From CAZKZZ01 sp964557375 (GTDB taxonomy: Bacteria; Spirochaetota; Spirochaetia; SPDA01; CAZJBZ01): a stretch of DNA of 61,431 nucleotides. Numbering within the stretch: the stretch's first letter is position 1; every line of letters begins with the position of its first letter. Under the pieces are notes generated by a model. It saw only the letters and a program-made list of their open reading frames with translations. It did no database searches and was not told the origin of the DNA. The stretch covers positions 1-61,431 of the forward strand of contig CAZKZZ010000006.1 in the NCBI GenBank assembly GCA_964557375.1, given 5' to 3'. The position numbers and the translations under genes were made by a program. Positions 8,639 through 16,831 of this stretch are shown piece by piece.

Positions 8639-9850
8639 TTACCTCGTAAGATTTTGTATTGGAAGAGGTGCTATAATACGGGCCAATTCCGGTTCTCGCG
8701 CAGCATAAAACCTCCTCCACTCAGGTGACAGCATATCATCTTCGAGCAGATCGTCAAAGGTACGTACTACCATGCCTTTCTTCGGGTCTCTATAGTTGGC
8801 AAACAACACCGGAATGACGGTAAGGTCGAGTTCCCCCGCTCCTGTTTTGGAGGCGGTTACCCGAAACAGGGCACTCTCTCCGGTGCGGACTCTGTTCGGG
8901 TCCGGTTTCTCGGGATCGATGTGCCAGGTTTGTCCGGAGATAAAATTACCGCACGAAGCAAGGATGAGTTTTTCGCCCCTACCGTCTCGATAGACATACC
9001 ACGGCTGAACAACGTGGGGATGGTGTGCCCATACGATGTGGACCCCGCTCCTGAGTACATCCTCGAAGAAATCCAGTTTTTCGGGATCGGGAGTGACCGC
9101 GTATTCATCTCCTCCGTGTAAGGAGACGATAAAAAGGTCGAACTCGGGGGTAACTGTTTTGAGGTTATCGAGAAACTGTTCCCTCTCTTCTTCGTCGCGG
9201 TACGGGACGAGTTGGACGTACTCACTGCCCCCGTAACTGTTCAAGAAAAGGGTCACCGCAGTGTATCCGATGCGCCACCCTTTTTCCGTAATCTCTACGG
9301 TGGTGAACCTGCTGTCAGGCGCTTCCCGCACTCCCGAATAGTAAGTTCGGCCTCCGCCGCTGCTGTCTGTGTCTGCTGCAATGTCGGAAACGGTTTTCAG
9401 GGTTTGTTTTACCCCGAACTCCCCTAAGTCGGTTATATGATTGTTCGCTAGAGAAAATACCTCGAATCCGCCGCTTATCGCCGCGTGGACATAGGGAGGA
9501 TGAACATTGAAAACAGGATAGTTCGAAACGGGCCAGTCCGGGACAACGGCAAACTCGAGATTTCCGAAGGAGAGATCGTCCTCTTCGAGGTAATGCCGTA
9601 CCCCTTCGTAGATATTGCTGAAAGGGGGGCGGTTATAATTTACATCATGGGCCATGATGTCGCCGGTAAAGGTCATCTCGAGGGGGGGCAGAGACGGTTC
9701 CGTTGTAGGCGCTTCTGCCGAGGAGGTTTCTTCCGGTCCTTTGGATAGTCCTTCAGATAATGCGGCGGATGATGTTTCCGGCTCTTTTCCCGGTGAACAG
9801 GATAGGATGAGGAGTACAAGAACACCCGACACAATGGGGCGTATCGTCAT
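8639..9850 (-). CDS. CapA-family (PGA_cap) lipoprotein, calcineurin-like
   Basis: 403 residues. Lipoprotein signal with lipobox LILSC (Cys18), then a Ser/Glu/Pro-rich spacer to about residue 55. The catalytic-like domain starts at LEMTFTGDIMAHD and contains FGNLEFAV, FSLANNHITDLGEFG, VSLHGGDEY and WAHHPHVVQP, the metal-binding Asp/Asn/His blocks of the CapA branch of metallophosphoesterases. The family includes the poly-gamma-glutamate synthesis protein CapA, but many members sit far from capsule genes, as here, so the substrate is open. Probably periplasm-facing. Gap of 3 bp to the next gene and 11 bp to the preceding one. Confidence 0.85.
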   Translation of the reverse strand: MTIRPIVSGVLVLLILSCSPGKEPETSSAALSEGLSKGPEETSSAEAPTTEPSLPPLEMTFTGDIMAHDVNYNRPPFSNIYEGVRHYLEEDDLSFGNLEFAVVPDWPVSNYPVFNVHPPYVHAAISGGFEVFSLANNHITDLGEFGVKQTLKTVSDIAADTDSSGGGRTYYSGVREAPDSRFTTVEITEKGWRIGYTAVTLFLNSYGGSEYVQLVPYRDEEEREQFLDNLKTVTPEFDLFIVSLHGGDEYAVTPDPEKLDFFEDVLRSGVHIVWAHHPHVVQPWYVYRDGRGEKLILASCGNFISGQTWHIDPEKPDPNRVRTGESALFRVTASKTGAGELDLTVIPVLFANYRDPKKGMVVRTFDDLLEDDMLSPEWRRFYAAREPELARIIAPLPIQNLTR

Positions 9851-9861
9851 GGCCGGTCCTG

Positions 9862-10149
9862 TTAGCCGCTCCTGGTTTTGGCCTCCTGGATCAGCGAGTA
9901 GAGAGATGCCATTTTCGGTTGCGGAGGGGCTATTCTCTGGGTAATCTCTTCTTTCGTGTATTTTTTTCTCAACAGACCCCGGATGTCAAGAGTCTCTTCC
10001 CAACAGCCGATGATGTTCCTGCAGAATCCGGGACCCTTCGACGCGGTCCCGTCCCCCTCCAGACAGTACCGGAAGGGGACGTGATGGCCGAGTTGGCGGC
10101 AGTAGCGGCTGCTCTCATCTGTGCTGTTTTTCCGTTCCATATCTACCAT
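9862..10149 (-). CDS. Small cysteine-rich protein downstream of trpB2
   Basis: 95 residues from the ATG at 10149 (92 from an in-frame ATG at 10140). The N-terminal half has four Cys in the pattern RYCRQLGHHVPFRYC ... GFCRNIIGCW, suggesting a small metal or Fe-S site; the C-terminal half is a charged helix without Cys. No signal peptide or membrane segment. I recall similar short proteins with LGH-VPF-YC near C-x4-CW in other anaerobes but know no function. It overlaps the trpB2 stop by 7 bp and precedes the CapA gene by 11 bp. Confidence 0.65.
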   Translation of the reverse strand: MVDMERKNSTDESSRYCRQLGHHVPFRYCLEGDGTASKGPGFCRNIIGCWEETLDIRGLLRKKYTKEEITQRIAPPQPKMASLYSLIQEAKTRSG

Positions 10150-11537
10150 TTACCGCTCTTGTTTACCGCGGGTTTGGGGAATTCTTTGATCGCTTCGAGG
10201 TTCTTCTCCAGTTCCGACTCCGGGAACTCATAGTCGTGCAGCTGGTTTCCGAAATAAGCCTCGTAACCGAGCATATCCATAAGACCGTGGCCGCTCATGT
10301 TGAACAGGATCACCTTCTCTTTTCCCTCTTCTTTTGCCTTTTTCGCCTCTTGAATCGCGGCAGCAACGGCGTGACTGGTCTCCGGGGCTACAATAATCCC
10401 TTCGGTACGGGCAAAAGTCACTGCGGATTCGTAACATTCGAGCTGATGGATTGCTCGCGGGGTCAAAAGCCCTTCTACGATTGCTTGTGAGACGAGGGGG
10501 GCCATTCCGTGATACCGCAGCCCTCCTGCATGAATGGGCGGGGGAACGAAATTGTGACCGAGGGTGTACATGGGAAGGAGCGGGGTCATTCCCGAAAAGT
10601 CCCCGAGGTCATACGCGAAAGGTCCTTTGGTCATGGTGGGACAGGAGAACGGTTCGACAGGAATAATATCGATATCGGCACCGTTTATTTTCTCGTAGGC
10701 AAAGGGGAATGCTATGCCTGCAAAGTTGCTTCCCCCGCCGGCGCATCCGATGACCACATCGGGGAGCTTTTCACCGACTTTTTTGAGCTGCTTTTTCGCT
10801 TCCAATCCGATTACAGTCTGATGCAGCATGACATGATTCAGTACGCTGCCGAGCGAGTATTTTGTCTCTCCCGATTTGTCACTGACGGCTGCTTCGACTG
10901 CCTCACTAATAGCAATACCGAGACTGCCCGGAGTATCGGGGTACTTCTCCAGGACATCTCGTCCCGACTGTGTCTCGGAACTGGGGCTGGCCACACATTG
11001 TGCTCCCCAGGTCTGCATCATCACTTTGCGGAACGGTTTCTGGTCGTAGCTGATACGGACCATGAAAACCCTGCATTCAAGTCCTACCTGGGCCGAAGCA
11101 AAGGCGAGGGCGCTCCCCCACTGTCCTGCTCCGGTTTCGGTGGTGAGCCGTTTTACACCTGCCTGTTTATTGTACCACGCCTGGGCCACCGCCGTATTCG
11201 GTTTGTGACTGCCCGGAGGGGAAACGCTTTCGTTCTTGTAGTATATCTTTGCCGGAGTGCCGAGCGCTTTCTCCAAAGAGACGGCGCGGTGGAGAGGAGA
11301 TGGGCGCCAGGTGGCCAAGATCGTCCGTATTTCCTCCGGAATGTCGATCCACCGCTCCTGACTTACTTCCTGTTCGATGAGGTTCATCGGGAAAATAGGG
11401 GTGAGCATGTCCGGAGTTACAGGATTTCCGTCGGGTCCGAGAGGAGGCTGTAACGGTGAGGGCAGATCAGCGCTCAAATTATACCACTGTTTCGGCAGTT
11501 CGTGTTGTTCCAGTTGAATTCTTGTTGGTTTTTCCAT
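10143..11537 (-). CDS. trpB2: TrpB2-type tryptophan synthase beta chain homologue
   Basis: 464 residues. The sequence matches the long TrpB2 branch: RPSPLHRAVSLEKALG, the PLP-lysine segment PPGSHKPNTA (Lys in SHK), ETGAGQWGSALAFA, and the phosphate-binding glycine loop GCAGGGSNFAG. TrpB2 enzymes condense indole with serine, often without a TrpA partner; no trpA or other trp gene is nearby, so a stand-alone indole-salvage or other PLP lyase role is likely. Start at 11537 preceded by AAGGAG; an upstream in-frame start lies in the promoter. First gene of a five-gene operon. Confidence 0.9.
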   Translation of the reverse strand: MEKPTRIQLEQHELPKQWYNLSADLPSPLQPPLGPDGNPVTPDMLTPIFPMNLIEQEVSQERWIDIPEEIRTILATWRPSPLHRAVSLEKALGTPAKIYYKNESVSPPGSHKPNTAVAQAWYNKQAGVKRLTTETGAGQWGSALAFASAQVGLECRVFMVRISYDQKPFRKVMMQTWGAQCVASPSSETQSGRDVLEKYPDTPGSLGIAISEAVEAAVSDKSGETKYSLGSVLNHVMLHQTVIGLEAKKQLKKVGEKLPDVVIGCAGGGSNFAGIAFPFAYEKINGADIDIIPVEPFSCPTMTKGPFAYDLGDFSGMTPLLPMYTLGHNFVPPPIHAGGLRYHGMAPLVSQAIVEGLLTPRAIHQLECYESAVTFARTEGIIVAPETSHAVAAAIQEAKKAKEEGKEKVILFNMSGHGLMDMLGYEAYFGNQLHDYEFPESELEKNLEAIKEFPKPAVNKSGKW

Positions 11538-11548
11538 AGCTGTCTCCT

Positions 11549-11597
11549 TGTTTCTATCAATAGAAACACTTATAAAAGAAATCGTTTGTGATGTCAA
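11549..11597 (-). promoter_or_regulatory. Strong promoter with palindromic operator for the trpB2 operon
   Basis: Read on the minus strand: TTGACA (11597-11592), a 17-bp spacer, TATAAG (11574-11569), then at once the perfect palindrome TGTTTCTATTGATAGAAACA (11568-11549), covering the expected transcription start. An inverted repeat in this position is typical of a repressor operator. I do not recognise the regulator, and no repressor gene is adjacent. The ribosome site AAGGAG follows. Confidence 0.75.
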
Positions 11598-11636
11598 TAG
11601 GAATCCAGCAAAAAAAATCAGGGGACTTCTACCCTA

Positions 11637-12785
11637 TCAGTCGGTTTTGTCCGGCTCTACTTTGTACAGGGTGACGGTAAAGGTGCTGCCGATATCGGGT
11701 GTGCTCTCTACCTCTATATCGCCTTTATAGAGATTGACCAGCTTTTTTACGATGGAAAGGCCGAGACCGCTTCCGAGGACGTTCTTCGTTTTCTTGTTCT
11801 TGATCCGTACGAAATCTCCGAACAGTTTTTCTTTCTCCTCTTCGCTCATGCCGATCCCCGTATCTTCGACCTTTATGGTCACCGAGTCGGTATCAGGAGT
11901 TACGGTCACATCAACCCGGCCCTCGTCCCGGTTGTACTTTACGGCGTTCGAAATAAGATTATTCATGATAATCTCGATCTCACCCGGGTCGCCTGCAAAT
12001 TGATGTGATTCCGGTGTATGCAGATTGATGGTAACCTGTTTCTCCTCGGCCATCGGTTTTGAGGTTTCAACAGCCTGGTTGACAGGATCGATGAGATCGA
12101 ACTCGGTAATTTCCCGTTTTTTCTGTCCCGATTCGATTCGAGTCAGATCGAGAAGGTCGAAGATCATCTTCCGCATATACTCCATCCTGGTAAGGCACCG
12201 CTCTATCATATGGTCATAGGTCGCCTGGTCGTCCCCCGCGGACCGGTCGTGGATGATCTTGAGGTACCCTTCGACCGCGTTGAGGGGTGCTTTCAACTCA
12301 TGGGCGAGTACTGATATGAATTGAAACCTGACCTGCCGCTTCTCCCGGGCCAATTTCTGGGCTTGGAGCTGGGCTATTTTGTGCTGGGCGGCCTTTTTTA
12401 CCGTATTCTTCAGTTCATCCGGAGTGAACGGTTTGGGGATAAAATCGAATGCTCCCGATTTTGTCGCCCTCACTGCCGTTTCGATGGATGCATAGGCGGA
12501 AATCATGATGACTAACGAATCTATGTCTCTCTTTGAAATGGTGTCGAGGAGGTCGACCCCGGACATTCCGGGCAGTTTATTGTCGAGGAGGATAATATGG
12601 GGCGGGTTGTCTTCACTCTTCTCGAGTATTTCGAGCGCTTCTTCCGCGGACCCTGCATTTTCGAGTGAAAACTCGGCCGTTTCATCGGAGTCCGGGACTT
12701 CGATCGTGTATTTCCGAAGGGCCCGGTTTATTCCCTGCCGCATACCTTGTTCATCGTCGACGACTAACAGTGTTATTGGTTCCAT
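11637..12785 (-). CDS. Response-regulator/histidine-kinase hybrid (REC-HisKA-HATPase)
   Basis: 382 residues. N-terminal receiver domain (1-130) with LLVVDDEQG, phospho-acceptor in IILLDNKLPGMSG, and FIPKPF. A short helix leads to HisKA with FISVLAHELKAPLNAVEGYL (phospho-His in AHELK, about 165), then HATPase_c with NNLISNAVKYN, VEDTGIGMS and GSGLGLSIVKKL. No sensor or membrane domain, so it is cytosolic and receives its signal through its receiver. GAGGAGG ribosome site. It lies between trpB2 (99 bp) and the sequence gap before rex. Such REC-HK proteins can be part of hydrogenase or redox circuits; that link is only positional. Confidence 0.88.
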   Translation of the reverse strand: MEPITLLVVDDEQGMRQGINRALRKYTIEVPDSDETAEFSLENAGSAEEALEILEKSEDNPPHIILLDNKLPGMSGVDLLDTISKRDIDSLVIMISAYASIETAVRATKSGAFDFIPKPFTPDELKNTVKKAAQHKIAQLQAQKLAREKRQVRFQFISVLAHELKAPLNAVEGYLKIIHDRSAGDDQATYDHMIERCLTRMEYMRKMIFDLLDLTRIESGQKKREITEFDLIDPVNQAVETSKPMAEEKQVTINLHTPESHQFAGDPGEIEIIMNNLISNAVKYNRDEGRVDVTVTPDTDSVTIKVEDTGIGMSEEEKEKLFGDFVRIKNKKTKNVLGSGLGLSIVKKLVNLYKGDIEVESTPDIGSTFTVTLYKVEPDKTD

Positions 12786-12809
12786 ACTCTTCCTCCTCTC
12801 AGAACGTAC

Positions 12810-12909
12810 NNNNNNNNNNNNNNNNNNNNNNNNNNNNNNNNNNNNNNNNNNNNNNNNNNNNNNNNNNNNNNNNNNNNNNNNNNNNNNNNNNNNNNNNNNN
12901 NNNNNNNNN
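12810..12909. other. Assembly gap (100 N) between the kinase and rex
   Basis: Exactly 100 unknown bases, the usual placeholder for a gap of unknown size. The flanks show no shared end sequence, unlike the gap at 38457. It falls upstream of the kinase start and downstream of the rex stop, so a small gene could be hidden here. Confidence 0.95.
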
Positions 12910-12914
12910 GCTTG

Positions 12915-13556
12915 TCAATAGGCGGTGGTGCAGGCAAAAAAAGCGACTTTCTCCAGGGTGACGGTCAGATCAACATGTTCTATATAGACATGGTCCGGAA
13001 CTTTTATGCGTGCCGGTGCAAAATTCAAAATACCGGTAACACCTGCATCGACTAGAAGCGAAGCAGTTTCCGCGGCGGCATCCGGGGGGACGGTAATGAT
13101 TCCTATCGAAATTGCCTGGTCTTTGATGACCTCTCCTATTTCAGTTCGTCGAAAACAGCGGCAGCCGTGGATGACCGTATCCACCTTGTCCTCCGCGATA
13201 TCGAACGCGGCCACGATTTCGGGAAAAGCGTCCCGCTGGGAAAAGTTGATCAGGAGTGCCCGGCCTAAGTTCCCGACACCGGCGAGAATTGCACGCCTGC
13301 ATTGGGCGGCACTGAAAAACCGGTCGATACTGAGCAGAAGCTGAGGGATGTTGTACCCTTCCTTTGAGCTTCCCGTGTACCCTAATACCCGGAGGTCCTG
13401 TCGTACCTGCACCGCCGTGCCCCCGCTGAAAGCGGCCAGCTGACGGGAAGAAATAAAACCGGACCCCCGTTCGATCTGCTCATGGAGAAACCGTTTGTAG
13501 AGACTGAGACGTTCGATCGTTTTTGGTGATATCGAATTCTTACTATTATTTGTCAT
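12915..13556 (-). CDS. rex: Redox-sensing transcriptional repressor Rex
   Basis: 213 residues. N-terminal winged helix (about 10-80: SPKTIERLSLYKRFL, ISSRQLAAFSGGTAVQVRQDLRVLG, the DNA-recognition region of Rex) and a Rossmann domain with AGVGNLGRALL (about 92-102) that senses the NADH/NAD+ ratio; NFAP and the C-terminal swapped helix follow. Rex releases DNA when NADH is high. The gene is divergent from hoxFUYHW, whose promoter carries a Rex-like site. The annotated ATG has no good ribosome site. It ends 5 bp from the assembly gap. Confidence 0.92.
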   Translation of the reverse strand: MTNNSKNSISPKTIERLSLYKRFLHEQIERGSGFISSRQLAAFSGGTAVQVRQDLRVLGYTGSSKEGYNIPQLLLSIDRFFSAAQCRRAILAGVGNLGRALLINFSQRDAFPEIVAAFDIAEDKVDTVIHGCRCFRRTEIGEVIKDQAISIGIITVPPDAAAETASLLVDAGVTGILNFAPARIKVPDHVYIEHVDLTVTLEKVAFFACTTAY

Positions 13557-13603
13557 AAATCAAACGTATGGCGTAATTTTACAAAAGTTCACAATATTTT
13601 CCC

Positions 13604-13653
13604 TTGAAATCTCTGTTATATCATGTATAATGAGGCTGTTATTTTTTTAACAG
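13604..13653 (+). promoter_or_regulatory. hox promoter with Rex-type operator
   Basis: TTGAAA (13604-13609), a 16-bp spacer and TATAAT (13626-13631). Directly downstream is CTGTTATTTTTTTAACAG (13636-13653), an inverted repeat matching the Rex consensus TTGTTAA-N4-TTAACAA with minor changes and lying on the expected start site. A half site TTCACAA is at 13588-13594 towards rex. With rex divergent, repression of hydrogenase synthesis at low NADH is the natural reading (inference). Confidence 0.78.
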
Positions 13654-13709
13654 ATAAAACCAAGAAGTGCAAGTTTTTCTACGATTAGCCTGTTAAAATG
13701 GAGTGATCT

Positions 13710-15524
13710 ATGAGTGAAAATCTGGAAACAAAAATTAAGTCGATTTGTGCGGAAGTGGGTAACGACAGCTCCCGGATGATGGACATCGTCTGCAGAGTTC
13801 AGGATGAGCTTGGTCATGTATCGGACCAGGCGATAGACCTGATTGCTCAGGCGGTGAAAACACCCCGGGTAGAGGTCGAAGGAACTGTTACGTTTTACTC
13901 ATTTCTGTCCAAAGAACCGAAAGGAAAGTTCGTGATCCGGCTGTGTGATGACATCATCGACCGGTTTCACGGAGTGGAGAAGATTGCGGATGCGTTCAAA
14001 AAGGAACTCGGTATTGATTTCGGCGAGACAACCTCTGACGGCCTTTTCTCGCTCGAGTACACCCCCTGTATCGGGATGTCCGATCAGGCCCCTGCCGCTC
14101 TTGTGAACAATGAGGTGCTCACCTATCTCTCGACAGATTCGGTGCCGAGCATCATCAACACCCTCAAAAAGACGGGTGACCCGAAAAAGCTGGTCCATAG
14201 GGTCGGTGACGGTAACAATGAGCACAAGCTGGTGCAGTCGGTAGTCCACAACAACGTCCGCAGAAAAGACCAGATCATTTTCAGCGACTACAAGGACAAT
14301 GTGGGTCTCGAACAGGCCCTCGCTATGAGTCCGGTAGAGGTGATCAACGAGGTCAAGACCGCGCGCCTGCGCGGACGAGGAGGCGCGGGTTTCCCGGCAG
14401 GAATGAAATGGGAGTTTACCCGGAATGCGGCAGGAGACAAGAAGTACGTGCTGTGTAACGCCGACGAAGGTGAACCCGGTACGTTCAAAGACCGGGTCCT
14501 TCTGACCGAGCTTCCCGACCGTATTTTTGAAGGCATGACCATTGCCGGTTACGCGATCGGGGCGGAAGAAGGAATTCTCTATCTGCGGGGTGAATACGCC
14601 TACCTGCGGGATTTTCTCAACAGCAAGCTCGAAGAGCGGAGAAAAAACAATCTTCTCGGCAAGAATGTATTAGGCAAGAAGTTCAACTTCGATATCCGGA
14701 TACAGATGGGCGCGGGAGCGTACATCTGCGGTGAAGAGACTTCCCTTATCAGTTCCTGTGAAGGGCTGCGGGGAGACCCCAAAAACAGGCCTCCGTTCCC
14801 GCCTCAGAAAGGATACATGGGATATCCTTCCACGGTTAACAACGTAGAGACGTTCTGTGCGGTTGTTCCGGTCATGGCAAAAGGGGCCGGTTGGTTTGCC
14901 GAGCTCGGTTCCAAAGGAAGTGCTGGGACCAAACTGCTCAGTATCTCCGGCGACTGTCAGCGGCCCGGTGTGTACGAGTTCCCGTTCGGCATTACCGTCC
15001 GCGAGCTCCTCAAAGAAGTGGGTGCCGAAGATGCGAAAGCGCTGCAGATCGGAGGTCCGTCCGGACAGCTCATCAGTTCGGCTGATTTCGAAAAAACTAT
15101 CTGTTACGATGATCTGGCAACCGGAGGTGCTATCGTCATATTCGGTCCTGACCGGAACATCCTCGAGATTGTTGATTACTATATGGAGTTTTTTATCGAC
15201 GAAAGCTGCGGATACTGTACTCCGTGCCGGGTAGGCAACGTTCTTCTCAAGCAGTATCTGAATAGAGTTATGGAAGGAAAAGCGGAAGCATCGGACCTCG
15301 AAGAGATGGAAACACTCGGAAATACGGTCAAGACGACCAGCCGGTGCGGTCTCGGGCAAACATCACCAAACCCGATCCTGACATCGCTCAAGAACTTCCG
15401 TTCGGAATATGAGAAACTCCTCAAAGAGAACAAGAAGAGGTTTCGGCTCGATTTTGATATCCATGAAGCACTGAAAGAGTCCGAAGCGATAGCTGGAAGA
15501 AAATCTACAATTTTTACAGAATAA
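13710..15524 (+). CDS. hoxF: NAD-linked [NiFe]-hydrogenase diaphorase subunit HoxF (NuoE-NuoF type)
   Basis: 604 residues. The N-terminal ~170 residues are NuoE-like but retain only Cys79 and Cys120; the other two [2Fe-2S] ligand positions are Asp84 and Ser124, so that cluster is probably absent. The rest is NuoF-like: RLRGRGGAGFPAG for NADH/FMN, CNADEGEPGTFKDR, GAGAYICGEETSL, and a [4Fe-4S] set SCGYCTPCR plus SRCGLGQTSPNPI. It oxidises or reduces NAD(H) with FMN and passes electrons to HoxU. Length, fusion and missing ligands resemble HoxF of the soluble Cupriavidus-type enzyme as I recall it. Ribosome site GGAG; first gene of hoxFUYHW. Confidence 0.9.
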   Translation: MSENLETKIKSICAEVGNDSSRMMDIVCRVQDELGHVSDQAIDLIAQAVKTPRVEVEGTVTFYSFLSKEPKGKFVIRLCDDIIDRFHGVEKIADAFKKELGIDFGETTSDGLFSLEYTPCIGMSDQAPAALVNNEVLTYLSTDSVPSIINTLKKTGDPKKLVHRVGDGNNEHKLVQSVVHNNVRRKDQIIFSDYKDNVGLEQALAMSPVEVINEVKTARLRGRGGAGFPAGMKWEFTRNAAGDKKYVLCNADEGEPGTFKDRVLLTELPDRIFEGMTIAGYAIGAEEGILYLRGEYAYLRDFLNSKLEERRKNNLLGKNVLGKKFNFDIRIQMGAGAYICGEETSLISSCEGLRGDPKNRPPFPPQKGYMGYPSTVNNVETFCAVVPVMAKGAGWFAELGSKGSAGTKLLSISGDCQRPGVYEFPFGITVRELLKEVGAEDAKALQIGGPSGQLISSADFEKTICYDDLATGGAIVIFGPDRNILEIVDYYMEFFIDESCGYCTPCRVGNVLLKQYLNRVMEGKAEASDLEEMETLGNTVKTTSRCGLGQTSPNPILTSLKNFRSEYEKLLKENKKRFRLDFDIHEALKESEAIAGRKSTIFTE

Positions 15525-15534
15525 GGATGTGCAT

Positions 15535-16242
15535 ATGAGTGATAAAGTGCAATTTGTCATTGACGATGTGGATGTAGAAGGAACCAAAGGACAAACGATA
15601 CTGGATGCCGCCAGAGACGCGGGGATCTATATACCCCATCTGTGTGCGCATAAAGACCTGGAACCGTACGGTGCGTGCCGCGTGTGCACGGTACTGGTAA
15701 ACGGACGGCCGCAGGCCGCCTGCACCCAGCCCATTGCCCCCGGCATAATCGTCGAAAACGATACCGAGAAGGTCAATAACATGCGGCGGCAGATCATCGA
15801 AATGCTGTTTGTCGAAGGGAACCATTTCTGTCCCTTCTGTGAGAAGAGCGGCAACTGTGAGCTGCAGGCTCTGGCCTACCGGCTCGGGTTACCGGCAATG
15901 CAGCTGCAGTATCAGTGGCCGGAAAGAGAACTGGATGCGACCCATCCCGAGGTAATGATCGACCGCAACCGGTGTATTCTCTGTGCCCGGTGTGTACGTG
16001 CATCCAAGGATATAGATGGAAAACATGTGTTCGGCTTTGCCTACCGCGGAGCACAAAAAGTGCTCACGGTCAACGCATCGACGAGCCTCTCCGATACGGA
16101 ACTCGGTTCGGCGGACAAAGCTGTAGAAGTGTGTCCGGTTGGATCAATTATCAAAAAGCATGTCGGATTCGCCACCCCGATTGGGCGGCGGCTCTATGAT
16201 CACGAACCGATCGGATCCGATATAGAATCCAAGAAGAAATAA
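15535..16242 (+). CDS. hoxU: Hydrogenase diaphorase subunit HoxU (NuoG-like ferredoxin domain)
   Basis: 235 residues from the ATG at 15535, preceded by AAGGA; a GTG six bases upstream is possible. An N-terminal [2Fe-2S] ferredoxin fold has Cys at PHLCAHKDLEPYGACRVC and AACTQP. A His/Cys-ligated [4Fe-4S] site follows (NHFCPFCEKSGNCELQ), then a ferredoxin-type pair CILCARCV and VEVCPVGSI. This is the electron wire between the FMN site of HoxF and the hydrogenase subunits. It lies 10 bp after hoxF and 21 bp before hoxY. Confidence 0.92.
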   Translation: MSDKVQFVIDDVDVEGTKGQTILDAARDAGIYIPHLCAHKDLEPYGACRVCTVLVNGRPQAACTQPIAPGIIVENDTEKVNNMRRQIIEMLFVEGNHFCPFCEKSGNCELQALAYRLGLPAMQLQYQWPERELDATHPEVMIDRNRCILCARCVRASKDIDGKHVFGFAYRGAQKVLTVNASTSLSDTELGSADKAVEVCPVGSIIKKHVGFATPIGRRLYDHEPIGSDIESKKK

Positions 16243-16263
16243 GAGAAAGGAAGGAGCGAAGAA

Positions 16264-16809
16264 ATGGCTAAACCAAAAATAGCAACGCTACCTCTCGCAG
16301 GTTGTTTCGGCTGTCATATGTCCGTATTGGATATAGACGATAGAATTTTAGAGCTTATCGAACTCGTAGATTTTGACAAGTCTCCTATCGACGATATAAA
16401 AGAGTTTACCGGACGCTGTTTAGTCGGCCTGATAGAAGGTGCCTGTGCCACTGATGAAGATGTGCACAATCTGGAATACTTCCGTGAAAATTGTGATGTA
16501 CTCATTTCATTGGGTCAGTGTGCCACGATGGGCGGGTTGCCCTCCGTGAGGAATATGGTACCTCTCAAAGAGTGTATCGAAGAGGCGTACCTCAACGGGC
16601 CCACCGTATACAACCCGGACAAGAAGATTCCATCGGACCCGGAAGTACCTCTGCTTCTCGATAAAGTCCGCCCCTGTCATGAGGTGGTCAAGATCGATTA
16701 TTTTCTTCCCGGATGTCCTCCGCGTGCGGATTTGATCTGGGAAGTACTCACACAGCTGCTTACCGACAAACCGGTAGACATGCGTTACGAAGTATTGAAG
16801 TACGACTGA
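16264..16809 (+). CDS. hoxY: [NiFe]-hydrogenase small subunit HoxY
   Basis: 181 residues, the short single-cluster small subunit of soluble group 3 enzymes. Proximal [4Fe-4S] ligands are in GCFGCHMS (Cys14, Cys17), LIEGACAT and LPGCPP. There is no twin-arginine signal, so the enzyme is cytoplasmic. AAAGGAAGGAG precedes the ATG. It pairs with HoxH. Confidence 0.92.
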   Translation: MAKPKIATLPLAGCFGCHMSVLDIDDRILELIELVDFDKSPIDDIKEFTGRCLVGLIEGACATDEDVHNLEYFRENCDVLISLGQCATMGGLPSVRNMVPLKECIEEAYLNGPTVYNPDKKIPSDPEVPLLLDKVRPCHEVVKIDYFLPGCPPRADLIWEVLTQLLTDKPVDMRYEVLKYD

Positions 16810-16831
16810 TTCTAGAAAAGGAGATTGTATT

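Noticed and set aside
13557..13709. Second Rex operator at 13577-13594 (TTCACAA half site)
   Set aside because: Only one half matches; the partner half agrees at 4 of 7 positions.
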